Virus record (IMG/VR): IMGVR_UViG_3300011116_001034
Location: 1 to 39,253 of that record
Length of the DNA: 39,253 bases
Strand: one strand, 5' to 3'
From: a virus
Position 1 is the first letter of the stretch, and every line of letters starts with the position of its first letter. The notes beneath the pieces were generated by a model. It saw only the letters and a list, made by a program, of their open reading frames with translations, made no database searches and was not told where the DNA came from. Shown piece after piece: positions 12,886 to 19,243 of this stretch. The position numbers and the translations under genes were made by a program.

Positions 12886-12957
12886 GCGCGATGGGCGGAC
12901 GGTTTTCGCAGGCCGACTTATAATCGGTTCAATCAGGTTCGATTCCTGAATCGCGTA
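12886..12957 (+). tRNA. tRNA-Ile(UAU)
   Basis: Length 72 nt. The acceptor GCGCGAT pairs with ATCGCGT (one G-U). The anticodon stem GCCGA/TCGGT holds the loop CTTATAA, anticodon TAT. The T arm TCAGG-TTCGATT-CCTGA is perfect; the D arm is shortened (GCG/CGC). CCA is not encoded. It reads AUA directly without lysidine. The 3' end is only 3 bases before the ATG at 12961. Confidence 0.85.
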
Positions 12958-12960
12958 TTC

Positions 12961-13155
12961 ATGGCAAAGCGTATCATTGACAGCATTGATTTGGAAGCAG
13001 AGCGTGAGGGTTTCTTTGTTCGCAAGCACAATGCAACGGTTTGTAAGCCGTTCGGTTGGAACAAGGGAATTCTCAAGCAACGCAAGATGCACATAGACGG
13101 AGAAAAGCGTGTTGAATGTAAGACGATCAAGTTTCGATTTGAAAGGGCAAACTAA
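12961..13155 (+). CDS. Small basic hypothetical protein behind tRNA-Ile
   Basis: The gene encodes 64 residues. The frame is open upstream through the tRNA, but the first ATG after the tRNA (12961, MAKRIIDSIDLEAEREGFFV) is the sensible start. No Shine-Dalgarno is available because the upstream bases are tRNA; cleavage at the tRNA 3' end would leave a 3-nt leader. The C-terminus is basic and beta-rich (KRVECKTIKFRFERA). No family recognised. Confidence 0.65.
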   Translation: MAKRIIDSIDLEAEREGFFVRKHNATVCKPFGWNKGILKQRKMHIDGEKRVECKTIKFRFERAN

Positions 13156-13156
13156 C

Positions 13157-13381
13157 ATGGCCACAATGATCTGTTACTGCGACAATTGTAAAAAGCAAAT
13201 TCCTCAGGCTCGTCTTGAGGCACTTCCAAACGCAAACACTTGTGTAAAGTGTTCGGATGTGAAACCGATGGTCGGTTTCATGGATTGGTATCACAAGACT
13301 GCGCCAGAACTTGTGATGATTTCTTCAGGCGACAAAGAGAATCTGCGTAGGGCTCAGCGTATGAATGCCCGCGCACGATAA
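13157..13381 (+). CDS. DksA/TraR-type zinc-finger protein
   Basis: The gene encodes 74 residues. The start at 13157 is one base after the previous stop. C8-x2-C11 and C29-x2-C32 with IPQARLEALPNANTCVKC between them match the DksA/TraR C4 zinc-finger signature closely, including the I-P-x2-R-L-x-A-x-P core. DksA and TraR act in the secondary channel of RNA polymerase through an N-terminal coiled coil, but here only seven residues precede the finger, so that coiled coil is missing. The C-terminal part FMDWYHKTAPELVMI is the usual continuation seen in phage relatives. The family call is strong; a polymerase effect is inference. Confidence 0.8.
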   Translation: MATMICYCDNCKKQIPQARLEALPNANTCVKCSDVKPMVGFMDWYHKTAPELVMISSGDKENLRRAQRMNARAR

Positions 13382-13397
13382 TTACAAGGAAAGAAAA

Positions 13398-13757
13398 ATG
13401 GACTCAAAGGAAATTTTTGATGGCATCATTAAGGGTTGTTGTTTCGGGTTCGCGGGAATTTACGCAACTGCTGGCATGCTTTGCAATGCAGGATTTATGC
13501 CTTCTCTCACCCTTGCACATGGAACTAATTACTTGGTCACAGCTATTGTATTTTATGGGATTCCAGGCGTAATTGATCGCGTGGATCGCCATTTTGCAGA
13601 GAAGGTGAAGGCCAAGGTGCTTCCAATTCCGGCAAAGATTGATGTTTCCAAGTTCTTTGCAAAGGAAACTTCATATCAGGGAATTGGTGGAAATGACCGT
13701 CCTGTGCCAGCAAAGAAGAAGAAGTCTCGTAGGATCGTTCGTAAGAACACAAAATAA
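13398..13757 (+). CDS. Two-span membrane protein
   Basis: The gene encodes 119 residues. AAGGAAAG precedes ATG 13398. Hydrophobic segments at about residues 8-30 (IIKGCCFGFAGIYATAGML) and 38-58 (TNYLVTAIVFYGIPGVI) are separated by a short loop, giving a hairpin with both ends on the same side. The C-terminal half is basic and Lys-rich (KKKKSRRIVRKN). No family recognised. Together with the upstream zinc finger it forms a short operon ending at tRNA-Glu. Confidence 0.7.
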   Translation: MDSKEIFDGIIKGCCFGFAGIYATAGMLCNAGFMPSLTLAHGTNYLVTAIVFYGIPGVIDRVDRHFAEKVKAKVLPIPAKIDVSKFFAKETSYQGIGGNDRPVPAKKKKSRRIVRKNTK

Positions 13758-13767
13758 TTAAATAACT

Positions 13768-13841
13768 GCACCCATAGATTAACTGGTCAAATCCCCGCCC
13801 TTTCAAGGCGGTGAGTCGGGGTTCGAGTCCCCGTGGGTGTA
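13768..13841 (+). tRNA. tRNA-Glu(UUC)
   Basis: Length 74 nt. The acceptor GCACCCA pairs with TGGGTGT (one G-U). The anticodon stem CCGCC/GGCGG holds the loop CTTTCAA, anticodon TTC. The T arm CGGGG-TTCGAGT-CCCCG is perfect. The discriminator is A and CCA is not encoded. It reads GAA. The 3' end is 6 bases before the ATG at 13848. Confidence 0.95.
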
Positions 13842-13847
13842 TTCACT

Positions 13848-14162
13848 ATGCAAAACTTAGAACAAATTCTCGAAAATACCACACTCGTTGATTCTTTCCG
13901 CAGTCGTTACGGCGACAAGCGTGATGTTTATGAATGTAATGTCGAAAAAGGCACATTTTATCTGCTTGGTAAGAGTAGATATTATCGTGTAGGGGGCGAC
14001 AAAAACGATGTCGAATATATCGATTTTGAGGGTGGCCCCTTTGTAATGAATAATGATGTGTTTTTGGGGGAAAAAAGATCCTTCCCAAAGATCACAGATC
14101 TGGCAGTTGTGCCACTTCAAACAGAAGGATTCTTCTGTGTGAAATTCAAAGCGAACAGTTAA
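13848..14162 (+). CDS. Hypothetical phage protein behind tRNA-Glu
   Basis: The gene encodes 104 residues. ATG 13848 is chosen because the alternative GTG at 13833 lies inside the tRNA acceptor stem. No Shine-Dalgarno is possible in the 6-base gap. The protein looks like a small beta-rich fold (TFYLLGKSRYYRVGG, FFCVKFKA). No family recognised. Confidence 0.65.
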   Translation: MQNLEQILENTTLVDSFRSRYGDKRDVYECNVEKGTFYLLGKSRYYRVGGDKNDVEYIDFEGGPFVMNNDVFLGEKRSFPKITDLAVVPLQTEGFFCVKFKANS

Positions 14163-14170
14163 TATAAATA
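14163..14170 (+). promoter_or_regulatory. T4-type late promoter, consensus
   Basis: TATAAATA directly after the stop of the upstream gene and 15 bases before ATG 14186, with AGGAG in between. It fits a late gene with an ordinary short leader. Confidence 0.7.
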
Positions 14171-14185
14171 TCTCTAGGAGAAAAC

Positions 14186-14707
14186 ATGAAGACTCTTAGA
14201 GATATTTTAACACACCTAGTACTGAACGAATACTGGAACTACGAGTACCAAAGACCGAAGGCAGATTCACAGAAGCAAGCTGCCGGAGAAATTGCTAGGG
14301 AAAATAGAATGAAGATTGCAAATAAAACTCATCAGTCGATTATGGATTCCATAAAAAATGATGATAGTATTGCTGTTGTGTCTCATGCTGATTCTCCTGA
14401 TCTAGAGGGTTCTGTTTCAGATGCATATTTGATGAAGCACCATTGGGGTGGAGACATGGAACCGTCCTTGATGTATGTCACTCCATCGGGAAAGGCACAT
14501 CGTGTTGAAAGACTAGATCCAAGTCCGAGCGGATTCATAACAGTATGGGCACATGGGCATAGTGGTCGCGGGATAAGAAAACCAGTTGGTCATATTCGCG
14601 CCACAATGGGTCACCAAGAAAACATGGGAATGGTTTTGCCAAAGAGCAAACATCTCACAAAAGCATCTCGTAATGGTAAAAAATATACCATGAGAGTAGA
14701 AATTTAA
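14186..14707 (+). CDS. Predicted capsid-targeted internal protein 5
   Basis: The gene encodes 173 residues. AGGAG precedes the ATG, and a consensus late promoter lies just upstream. The N-terminus MKTLRDILTHLVLNE is a longer variant of the capsid-targeting leader ending in L-N-E. The remaining protein is basic with many His, Gly and Met residues (WAHGHSGRGIRKPVGHI, MGHQENMGMVLPK). The stop is one base before the tmRNA 5' end, so mRNA and tmRNA are probably one transcript cut by RNase P. Function unknown. Confidence 0.65.
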   Translation: MKTLRDILTHLVLNEYWNYEYQRPKADSQKQAAGEIARENRMKIANKTHQSIMDSIKNDDSIAVVSHADSPDLEGSVSDAYLMKHHWGGDMEPSLMYVTPSGKAHRVERLDPSPSGFITVWAHGHSGRGIRKPVGHIRATMGHQENMGMVLPKSKHLTKASRNGKKYTMRVEI

Positions 14708-14800
14708 AGGGGGCGAAATGGTATCGATGACATAATTAAGTATAAGAAAGCACGGCGAAGAAGATTGCAGGCTTCGTAAAAAGCAATCAAACTCACGACT

Positions 14801-14836
14801 GCCAATAATAATAACTATATGGCAATTGCTGCTTGA
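14801..14836 (+). other. tmRNA tag reading frame
   Basis: This frame encodes the 11-residue proteolysis tag ANNNNYMAIAA, ending in TGA. It resembles the E. coli tag ANDENYALAA in the N/Y part but ends AIAA instead of ALAA. The bases before the resume codon (CACGACT) resemble the E. coli AATAGTC position. Confidence 0.85.
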
Positions 14837-15055
14837 GTAACAGCGCACAGTGTACTAGCGATTACGCTATTAATGCGGGCTAGGACCGTCAGAAAGCATA
14901 GGAAAGGTATTCCGATAACTTTCCATGACTCAATTCGGATAGGATTGTGAAAGAGTTAGTAAACAATCCGAAACCCATACTGAACTCGACCTGTAGTAAG
15001 GAAGTGTCTTTGATTCCCCTACTTGTACAAACAAAGACTAACCGTGTAGCGTTCG

Positions 15056-15063
15056 TATAAATA
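15056..15063 (+). promoter_or_regulatory. Late promoter box inside the tmRNA 3' half
   Basis: TATAAATA occurs within the tmRNA, 49 bases before ATG 15113. If used, it would transcribe only the tmRNA acceptor/T arm and the following gene. Confidence 0.4.
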
Positions 15064-15112
15064 AATATGATCAGACGGGGGTTCGAATCCCCCCGCCTCC
15101 ATTCAAAACACT

Positions 15113-15463
15113 ATGTTAGCGCAATTAATAAATTATCAGGAACAAATAAGAATCTTTCATTGGCAAACTAAAAGTTTTGCCGAGCACAAAGCTTTAGGCA
15201 AACTCTATGAGTCTTTAAGTGATCTCATAGATCAGTTTGTTGAAGTCTATTTTGGAAAATATGGTAGAAGGAATGAGCCATTAGAATTTAGTTTAGAGAA
15301 TTACGAAGAAGGTATGTCTGTTCGTATTATTGACGAGGCAATAGGATTTCTAACAAACGAAGTGCCTATAACGCTTCAGACCCAAGATACTGACCTTCTA
15401 AATATAAGAGATGAAATGCTTTCTTCGTTAAATAGAACAAAATACTTGTTGACACTAAAATAA
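15113..15463 (+). CDS. DUF5856-like / ferritin-fold-like phage protein
   Basis: The gene encodes 116 residues. The N-terminal half IRIFHWQTKSFAEHKALGKL, followed by YESLSDLIDQFVEVYFGKYGR, is the signature of a small phage family I associate with DUF5856. It also recalls the Dps/ferritin four-helix pattern (HW ... H ... LY..L...ID...E). Ferroxidase-type residues are only partly present, so iron binding is unproven. It starts 11 bases after the tmRNA with no Shine-Dalgarno, so its mRNA 5' end may be made by tmRNA 3' processing. Confidence 0.7.
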   Translation: MLAQLINYQEQIRIFHWQTKSFAEHKALGKLYESLSDLIDQFVEVYFGKYGRRNEPLEFSLENYEEGMSVRIIDEAIGFLTNEVPITLQTQDTDLLNIRDEMLSSLNRTKYLLTLK

Positions 15464-15475
15464 AAGGAAACTATA

Positions 15476-15700
15476 ATGGCTGCAGAAAAGAAATTATATT
15501 TTACAAAAATAGAAATAGACGGCAGATGTGTCCCTATGCTCTTAACAGAAAAAGAAGTGTTAAGGGCAGGAGAAAGAGCATTAGAAGAAAAGAATGCTGC
15601 CTTCTTGGCGGATAACTTGATTGGTATTTGCTGGCCAATTGCAAAACCACCCAAGTGTTCTCTGTGGGATAGATTTATTGGAAAATGTGATTGTAAGTAA
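15476..15700 (+). CDS. Small hypothetical protein
   Basis: The gene encodes 74 residues. AAAGGAAA precedes the ATG. A helical centre (EKEVLRAGERALEEKNAAFL) is followed by a segment with CWPIAKPPKC and a C-terminal CDCK, giving four cysteines near the end. No family recognised. Confidence 0.65.
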   Translation: MAAEKKLYFTKIEIDGRCVPMLLTEKEVLRAGERALEEKNAAFLADNLIGICWPIAKPPKCSLWDRFIGKCDCK

Positions 15701-15722
15701 CAATTAACTTTTTGGTGATGTT

Positions 15723-15917
15723 TTGATTCATGAATTTAAAAATCCAATTCCAGTTATAACACCAATGGGAGATGGATATGCCATTTATGTGAGAGATGGC
15801 GGAACTTTTGAGAATGACATTTGGTGTGTTGTTTTGTCGGACAGTAGAATTATGCATTTTAGGGTTGATCAGATAAAGATGTGGAAGAATGCCACATTTG
15901 GTATAAAGGAAAATTAA
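15723..15917 (+). CDS. Conserved small phage protein (TTG start)
   Basis: The gene encodes 64 residues. The start codon is TTG at 15723; no in-frame ATG exists before Met15, and the first residues (IHEFKNPIPVITPMGDGYAI) match the beginning of a protein family common in aquatic T4-like phages, so the TTG is supported. The sequence continues YVRDGGTFENDIWCVVL and ends near NATFGI, also conserved. Probably a small beta-sheet protein. Function unknown. Confidence 0.7.
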   Translation: MIHEFKNPIPVITPMGDGYAIYVRDGGTFENDIWCVVLSDSRIMHFRVDQIKMWKNATFGIKEN

Positions 15918-15919
15918 TT

Positions 15920-16240
15920 ATGAGCAATGTAAAAATCGTGCGTCTGTTGAGTGGTGAAGAGATTATTGGAAACATTACCGAAGTCGATGGTGGATATCAA
16001 ATCAAGGATCCGACCATTTTGATTCCAACGCCAGAAGGCAAGTTGATGTTTGCTAAGTGGATGCCATATGCAGACACAAGCAAGGGCGTTCTGTTGGAAG
16101 CAAAGAATGTTATGTTTGTACTCAATGCCCAAAAGGAACTAGAAGATCATTTTACCACCGTGGTAGTAAATGGCCTAGTGGTTCCGGGCAAGAAGGTCGT
16201 TGAACCAATCAGCGGTTCAAACCTGAAACTTACAGTTTAA
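15920..16240 (+). CDS. Sm-like (Hfq/LSm-fold) phage protein
   Basis: The gene encodes 106 residues. GGAAAATTAATT precedes the ATG. The N-terminal part VKIVRLLSGEEIIGNITEVD is the Sm1-like strand pattern (L-x-x-G-x-x-I-x-G-x-I), and the later VMFVLNAQKELEDHF fits a second Sm strand plus tail. Sm-like proteins form rings that bind RNA. In phages the function is not established. The neighbours (tmRNA, tRNAs) make an RNA role attractive, but this is inference. Confidence 0.65.
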   Translation: MSNVKIVRLLSGEEIIGNITEVDGGYQIKDPTILIPTPEGKLMFAKWMPYADTSKGVLLEAKNVMFVLNAQKELEDHFTTVVVNGLVVPGKKVVEPISGSNLKLTV

Positions 16241-16243
16241 GGA

Positions 16244-16271
16244 TTGACAGATAGCGTTTATCTGTTATAAT
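16244..16271 (+). promoter_or_regulatory. Strong sigma70-type promoter for tRNA-Arg
   Basis: TTGACA (perfect), 16 bases, TATAAT (perfect). The start site would be about 5 bases before the tRNA at 16283. Confidence 0.9.
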
Positions 16272-16282
16272 AACTGAGTTGA

Positions 16283-16356
16283 GTTCCCGTAGCTCAGTTG
16301 GATAGAGCATTCGCCTTCTAAGCGAATGGTCAGTGGTTCGAGTCCACTCGGGAACG
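16283..16356 (+). tRNA. tRNA-Arg(UCU)
   Basis: Length 74 nt. The acceptor GTTCCCG pairs with CGGGAAC. The anticodon stem TTCGC/GCGAA holds the loop CTTCTAA, anticodon TCT. The T arm AGTGG-TTCGAGT-CCACT is perfect. The discriminator is G and CCA is not encoded. It reads AGA/AGG. Confidence 0.95.
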
Positions 16357-16371
16357 CTTTAAGGAGATTTT

Positions 16372-16665
16372 ATGTTTAATAAGAATGCGTTTGTTACCGT
16401 TTCTACAGCATCAGTGATTTCTTCGATTCTTGCTACTTCAGCAATTTACAATGGCAACACAAATATTGCTGTTGCTCTTCTCGCTGCTTGTGCAGTCATT
16501 ACCTCCCTCGTTTGTTGGGAGTTTGCATGTGCAACCAAGTCTTGTGCAGAGAAGCGTCTTGCGGAAGTGAACGCGGAGCGTGACAACGAAGCACTTTGGC
16601 GTGAACTGGATAAGCTCCATGAGCGTATCTCTGCCGCTGAGCAGAAGGTCACTGTAAAGCGATAA
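16372..16665 (+). CDS. Membrane protein with C-terminal coiled coil
   Basis: The gene encodes 97 residues. AAGGAG lies in the 15-base gap after tRNA-Arg. Residues about 7-25 and 31-50 are hydrophobic (VSTASVISSILATSAIY; IAVALLAACAVITSLVCWEF). From residue 55 a charged helix with heptads follows (EKRLAEVNAERDNEALWREL). No family recognised. It is cotranscribed with tRNA-Arg from the promoter at 16244. Confidence 0.7.
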   Translation: MFNKNAFVTVSTASVISSILATSAIYNGNTNIAVALLAACAVITSLVCWEFACATKSCAEKRLAEVNAERDNEALWRELDKLHERISAAEQKVTVKR

Positions 16666-16683
16666 ACAACTAAATATAGGCAA

Positions 16684-16905
16684 ATGTATGAAGTAACATT
16701 TGCTTATAGTTTTGATCTTTACAAAGGTAAGCCTAAAAGAGATTTAGAAAAACTTAACGGCTGTATAATAAAGGGTTACGGAGTTGTCAAAGACTCCGTA
16801 ACCCTTTGTATTTTAGTAGATTCTATTGAGACTCTTAATGAATTAAAAGATTTATTAAAATCAAAATATAAATTGAATCCTAAGAAAACCAAAAAATTAA
16901 AATAG
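16684..16905 (+). CDS. Small hypothetical protein containing an inverted repeat
   Basis: The gene encodes 73 residues. The alternation MYEVTFAYSFDLY ... CIIKGYGVVKDSVTLCILVDS ... LKDLLKSKYKL (quoted in parts) suggests a small alpha/beta (ferredoxin-like) fold with a Lys-rich tail. Codons 29-41 form a perfect 15-base-pair hairpin (16770-16807). There is no clear ribosome site. The gene is convergent with the minus gene ending at 16907, one base away. No family recognised. Confidence 0.6.
   Translation: MYEVTFAYSFDLYKGKPKRDLEKLNGCIIKGYGVVKDSVTLCILVDSIETLNELKDLLKSKYKLNPKKTKKLK
16770..16807. repeat. 15-bp perfect inverted repeat inside a CDS
   Basis: AAAGGGTTACGGAGT and its exact reverse complement ACTCCGTAACCCTTT flank an 8-base loop. 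It is followed on the plus strand by GTATTTTAG. It could act as a terminator for either converging transcript. Confidence 0.8.
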
Positions 16906-16906
16906 A

Positions 16907-17932
16907 TTATCTAAATGGCAGGTTTTGGAAATTTACAGTAGATATGCTTTGAACTCTGCTATCCATTTTAGATATTAATGTATTTTGTTGATCTATAATA
17001 GTTGATAACAAATCGGTTGATGTTTGTTCTTCCTCTATTGTGGTAGTACATGCTTTGGATTCTGTGAATCTAGTAACAAGAGATGTTGTTGATCTTAGTT
17101 CACACTGTGATGCTGTATTATTACTTGTGCAAGATATTATAATGTTATTTTGTAAGACCTCACATGCCCCTATTTTCTCATCGGTTATATCAACATCAAC
17201 AGTATTTTCATTTTTCTTTTCTACATATAATCCAACGAAAGTTTTAGTAGATATTCTATCTTCTTCTGGTATCTCGCCAAAAACTGTTATTACTTCTTTG
17301 CCTTCGCTATCTAAGGAATAATCTATAATTTCAAATTTACTTTGTTTGGATTGTAACTGAACATAATCTCCAACTTTTATTCCAAGAAAATTAAAAGAGT
17401 TTTTAGTATTCTTTCCTAAGTTATTAACTATAGATGTTAATGGTGTTGTCTTCTCTGGTTCTATTATTGTAGCTAAAGTAAATGTTGGTAAATTTGAAAA
17501 ATCGGTTTTGTTATATAAATTTATTGCAGTCGTAATACTTTCAACCGAAACAACATCGGCAAATACTACTAAATTTTCAATCGATGTGAATGTATATGTT
17601 CCTGACACATCATATTGTTGTTTGTTTGCGGGATTGATTAACTCACCATCTGTGATTGTGAAAGTCATTCCATCTATTATCAGATTCCAAAAAGCATACA
17701 ATTCGTCTGCACTAGTTGTATTGTTGTAATCGGAAAAGTCAATCATCACCTTGGTATTGTTATCATAAAACAAAAAATTAGGTGTAGATGTAATTCCCCG
17801 ATTAGAACTTACTTTTTCTTCTTTCACTTTCACATATTTTAGACCATATAATAGACCACTTCTGGCAAGAACTAAATTCTTGCCTTGTTTTTGTTTAGTG
17901 GATCTTGATCTAGAATAGTTGGAATTTGCCAT
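16907..17932 (-). CDS. Probable virion structural protein, unknown
   Basis: The gene encodes 341 residues. The N-terminus is basic and Ser-rich (MANSNYSRSRSTKQKQGKN). The middle is beta-rich with many Thr and Val, and the C-terminus has a helix with a coiled-coil look (LLSTIIDQQNTLISKMDSRV). Four to five cysteines cluster at about residues 255-295. It lies directly downstream of the fibre-like gene at 17934 on the same strand, with one base between them, so it is likely another tail or head surface component or its chaperone. No family recognised. Confidence 0.6.
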   Translation of the reverse strand: MANSNYSRSRSTKQKQGKNLVLARSGLLYGLKYVKVKEEKVSSNRGITSTPNFLFYDNNTKVMIDFSDYNNTTSADELYAFWNLIIDGMTFTITDGELINPANKQQYDVSGTYTFTSIENLVVFADVVSVESITTAINLYNKTDFSNLPTFTLATIIEPEKTTPLTSIVNNLGKNTKNSFNFLGIKVGDYVQLQSKQSKFEIIDYSLDSEGKEVITVFGEIPEEDRISTKTFVGLYVEKKNENTVDVDITDEKIGACEVLQNNIIISCTSNNTASQCELRSTTSLVTRFTESKACTTTIEEEQTSTDLLSTIIDQQNTLISKMDSRVQSISTVNFQNLPFR

Positions 17933-17933
17933 T

Positions 17934-19202
17934 TTATGATGTTATGAAATGTACTGTTTGCGTACCTTTCTCTGATCGGGCAAAAATTTTCGATACTGCA
18001 TCGCATTCTATGAAGATAGATTCGCCCGCGTCAAGTGGGTATCCATCTGCTTGAGATGTGAGTATATTCTTTCCACCAATATAAACTGTGCTGGTGTTTG
18101 TTGTTGGGCATTTTACATGCACGCCTACCTTTGCACTGATTGATGCTGTTGTCAAGGAAACTGGAGTTTCTGTTACTGACTTCTTACCGCTAGTAACAGA
18201 ACCCGGTCTTACAATTTCCGTGACCTTTGATTGCACAGTTCCATTGCTGAGTTTATCATTGATCGTAGAAATTACATTTGTGTTTGTCTTGATGCTGCTG
18301 AGGTTTGAAACTATTGGTTTGGATGTAGATTCCAATGAATCGATTATATCCGCATCATCTATGGTTACGGTGTTCTGAACGGCAACTGGCAAATTGCTAG
18401 TAGCGGAAACTTCAATTGCTCCACTGGCCAATGTGCCTTTGACTATTACCGGATGAGATGCGGTGTTTCCTGTACCACGAATCATCAATCCGACTATGCC
18501 GTCATTTGTAACACCAATACTTGCTGCTATTGTTACACCGAAGGTTATTCCTGTATTGGTTAGTGCTACCTTTAGCGCATCACCCGATACACCGAGTGTT
18601 GTTCCGTCCGAGGAGTACAGTCTAGTTAGAACCTTTCCTCCAAGATCAGAACCATATACTGCAACGCTACTTGTTGCTGCAGCCAAACCAATTCCACCGC
18701 TTATGCCAACATTTCCATAGACTGTAACGGAATCGCTAGAATATGCTAATCTTCTACCTCCGGTTACACCTACAGCAGTTGCGCCAGATATTCCATATAT
18801 TGCTATACCTGAACTTGCAATACTTACAGTTCCGGTGATACCTACTGGATATGCACCACTTACGCCCTGTATGGTTCCGCTGACGCCTACAGGAACGGTT
18901 GCCCATGTGGAACCACCAACCAACAGGTAACTTCCAGTAGAAGAGGAATTGACAACATTAAAATTACCGGAACCGGACACGGAACCACTTATAGGTAAAG
19001 TCGCTCCAGTTACTCCGTAAATTGAAATGGGAAGGGGTGCAGATGTACCTACTCTTTGGGTGGTGCTATCTGTACCATAAGATAATTTGAAAATTTGAAC
19101 ATGCGCTCCCGTAAAACCAGTTCCGCTTGTTCCATAATCTGTTGCAATAACTGCTGTATTGTCGTTGGTCGTTATAAGAATATTTGATCCTGTATCTGGC
19201 AT
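17934..19202 (-). CDS. Fibre- or decoration-type virion protein, Gly/Ser/Thr-rich repeats
   Basis: The gene encodes 422 residues, with AGAAGGAAAA before the ATG. The first two thirds are repeats with the pattern (I/V)-Y-G-(I/V)-(S/T)-G-A/G (ISIYGVTGA, IAIYGISGA, VTGGRRLA), typical of trimeric beta-structured fibres. The middle has a helix (IIDSLESTSKPIVSNLSSI). The last 85 residues form a compact domain similar in layout to the 116-residue protein at 8318-8668. The gene is late-type and AT-rich. Whether it is on the head or the tail cannot be told. Confidence 0.65.
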   Translation of the reverse strand: MPDTGSNILITTNDNTAVIATDYGTSGTGFTGAHVQIFKLSYGTDSTTQRVGTSAPLPISIYGVTGATLPISGSVSGSGNFNVVNSSSTGSYLLVGGSTWATVPVGVSGTIQGVSGAYPVGITGTVSIASSGIAIYGISGATAVGVTGGRRLAYSSDSVTVYGNVGISGGIGLAAATSSVAVYGSDLGGKVLTRLYSSDGTTLGVSGDALKVALTNTGITFGVTIAASIGVTNDGIVGLMIRGTGNTASHPVIVKGTLASGAIEVSATSNLPVAVQNTVTIDDADIIDSLESTSKPIVSNLSSIKTNTNVISTINDKLSNGTVQSKVTEIVRPGSVTSGKKSVTETPVSLTTASISAKVGVHVKCPTTNTSTVYIGGKNILTSQADGYPLDAGESIFIECDAVSKIFARSEKGTQTVHFITS

Positions 19203-19243
19203 AAATTTTCCTTCTTAAACTATATATAATGTAAATAAATAGC

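Larger units (their letters stand above)
14709..15101 (+). ncRNA. ssrA: tmRNA (transfer-messenger RNA), one-piece
   Basis: Length 393 nt. The 5' GGGGGCG (14709-14715) pairs with CGCCTCC (15094-15100), followed by discriminator A. The T arm is GGGGG-TTCGAAT-CCCCC at 15077-15093. CTTCGTAAAAAGC (14772-14784) matches the conserved pseudoknot/upstream region of bacterial tmRNAs, and TAACCGTGTAG near 15040 matches the conserved 3' half. The tag frame is 14801-14836: resume codon GCC, then AAT AAT AAT AAC TAT ATG GCA ATT GCT GCT and TGA, giving ANNNNYMAIAA. CCA is not encoded. tmRNA with SmpB rescues stalled ribosomes and tags the peptide for proteolysis. An intact copy in a phage, between a capsid-targeted gene and a DUF5856-like gene, is unusual. 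Confidence 0.93.

Noticed and set aside
12844-12960. Coding frame running through tRNA-Ile into the gene at 12961
   Set aside because: The region is a promoter plus a tRNA with complete acceptor, anticodon and T stems; openness of the frame is coincidental.
13833-13847. GTG start at 13833 for the gene after tRNA-Glu
   Set aside because: The codon lies in the tRNA 3' acceptor region; ATG 13848 is the first start outside the tRNA.
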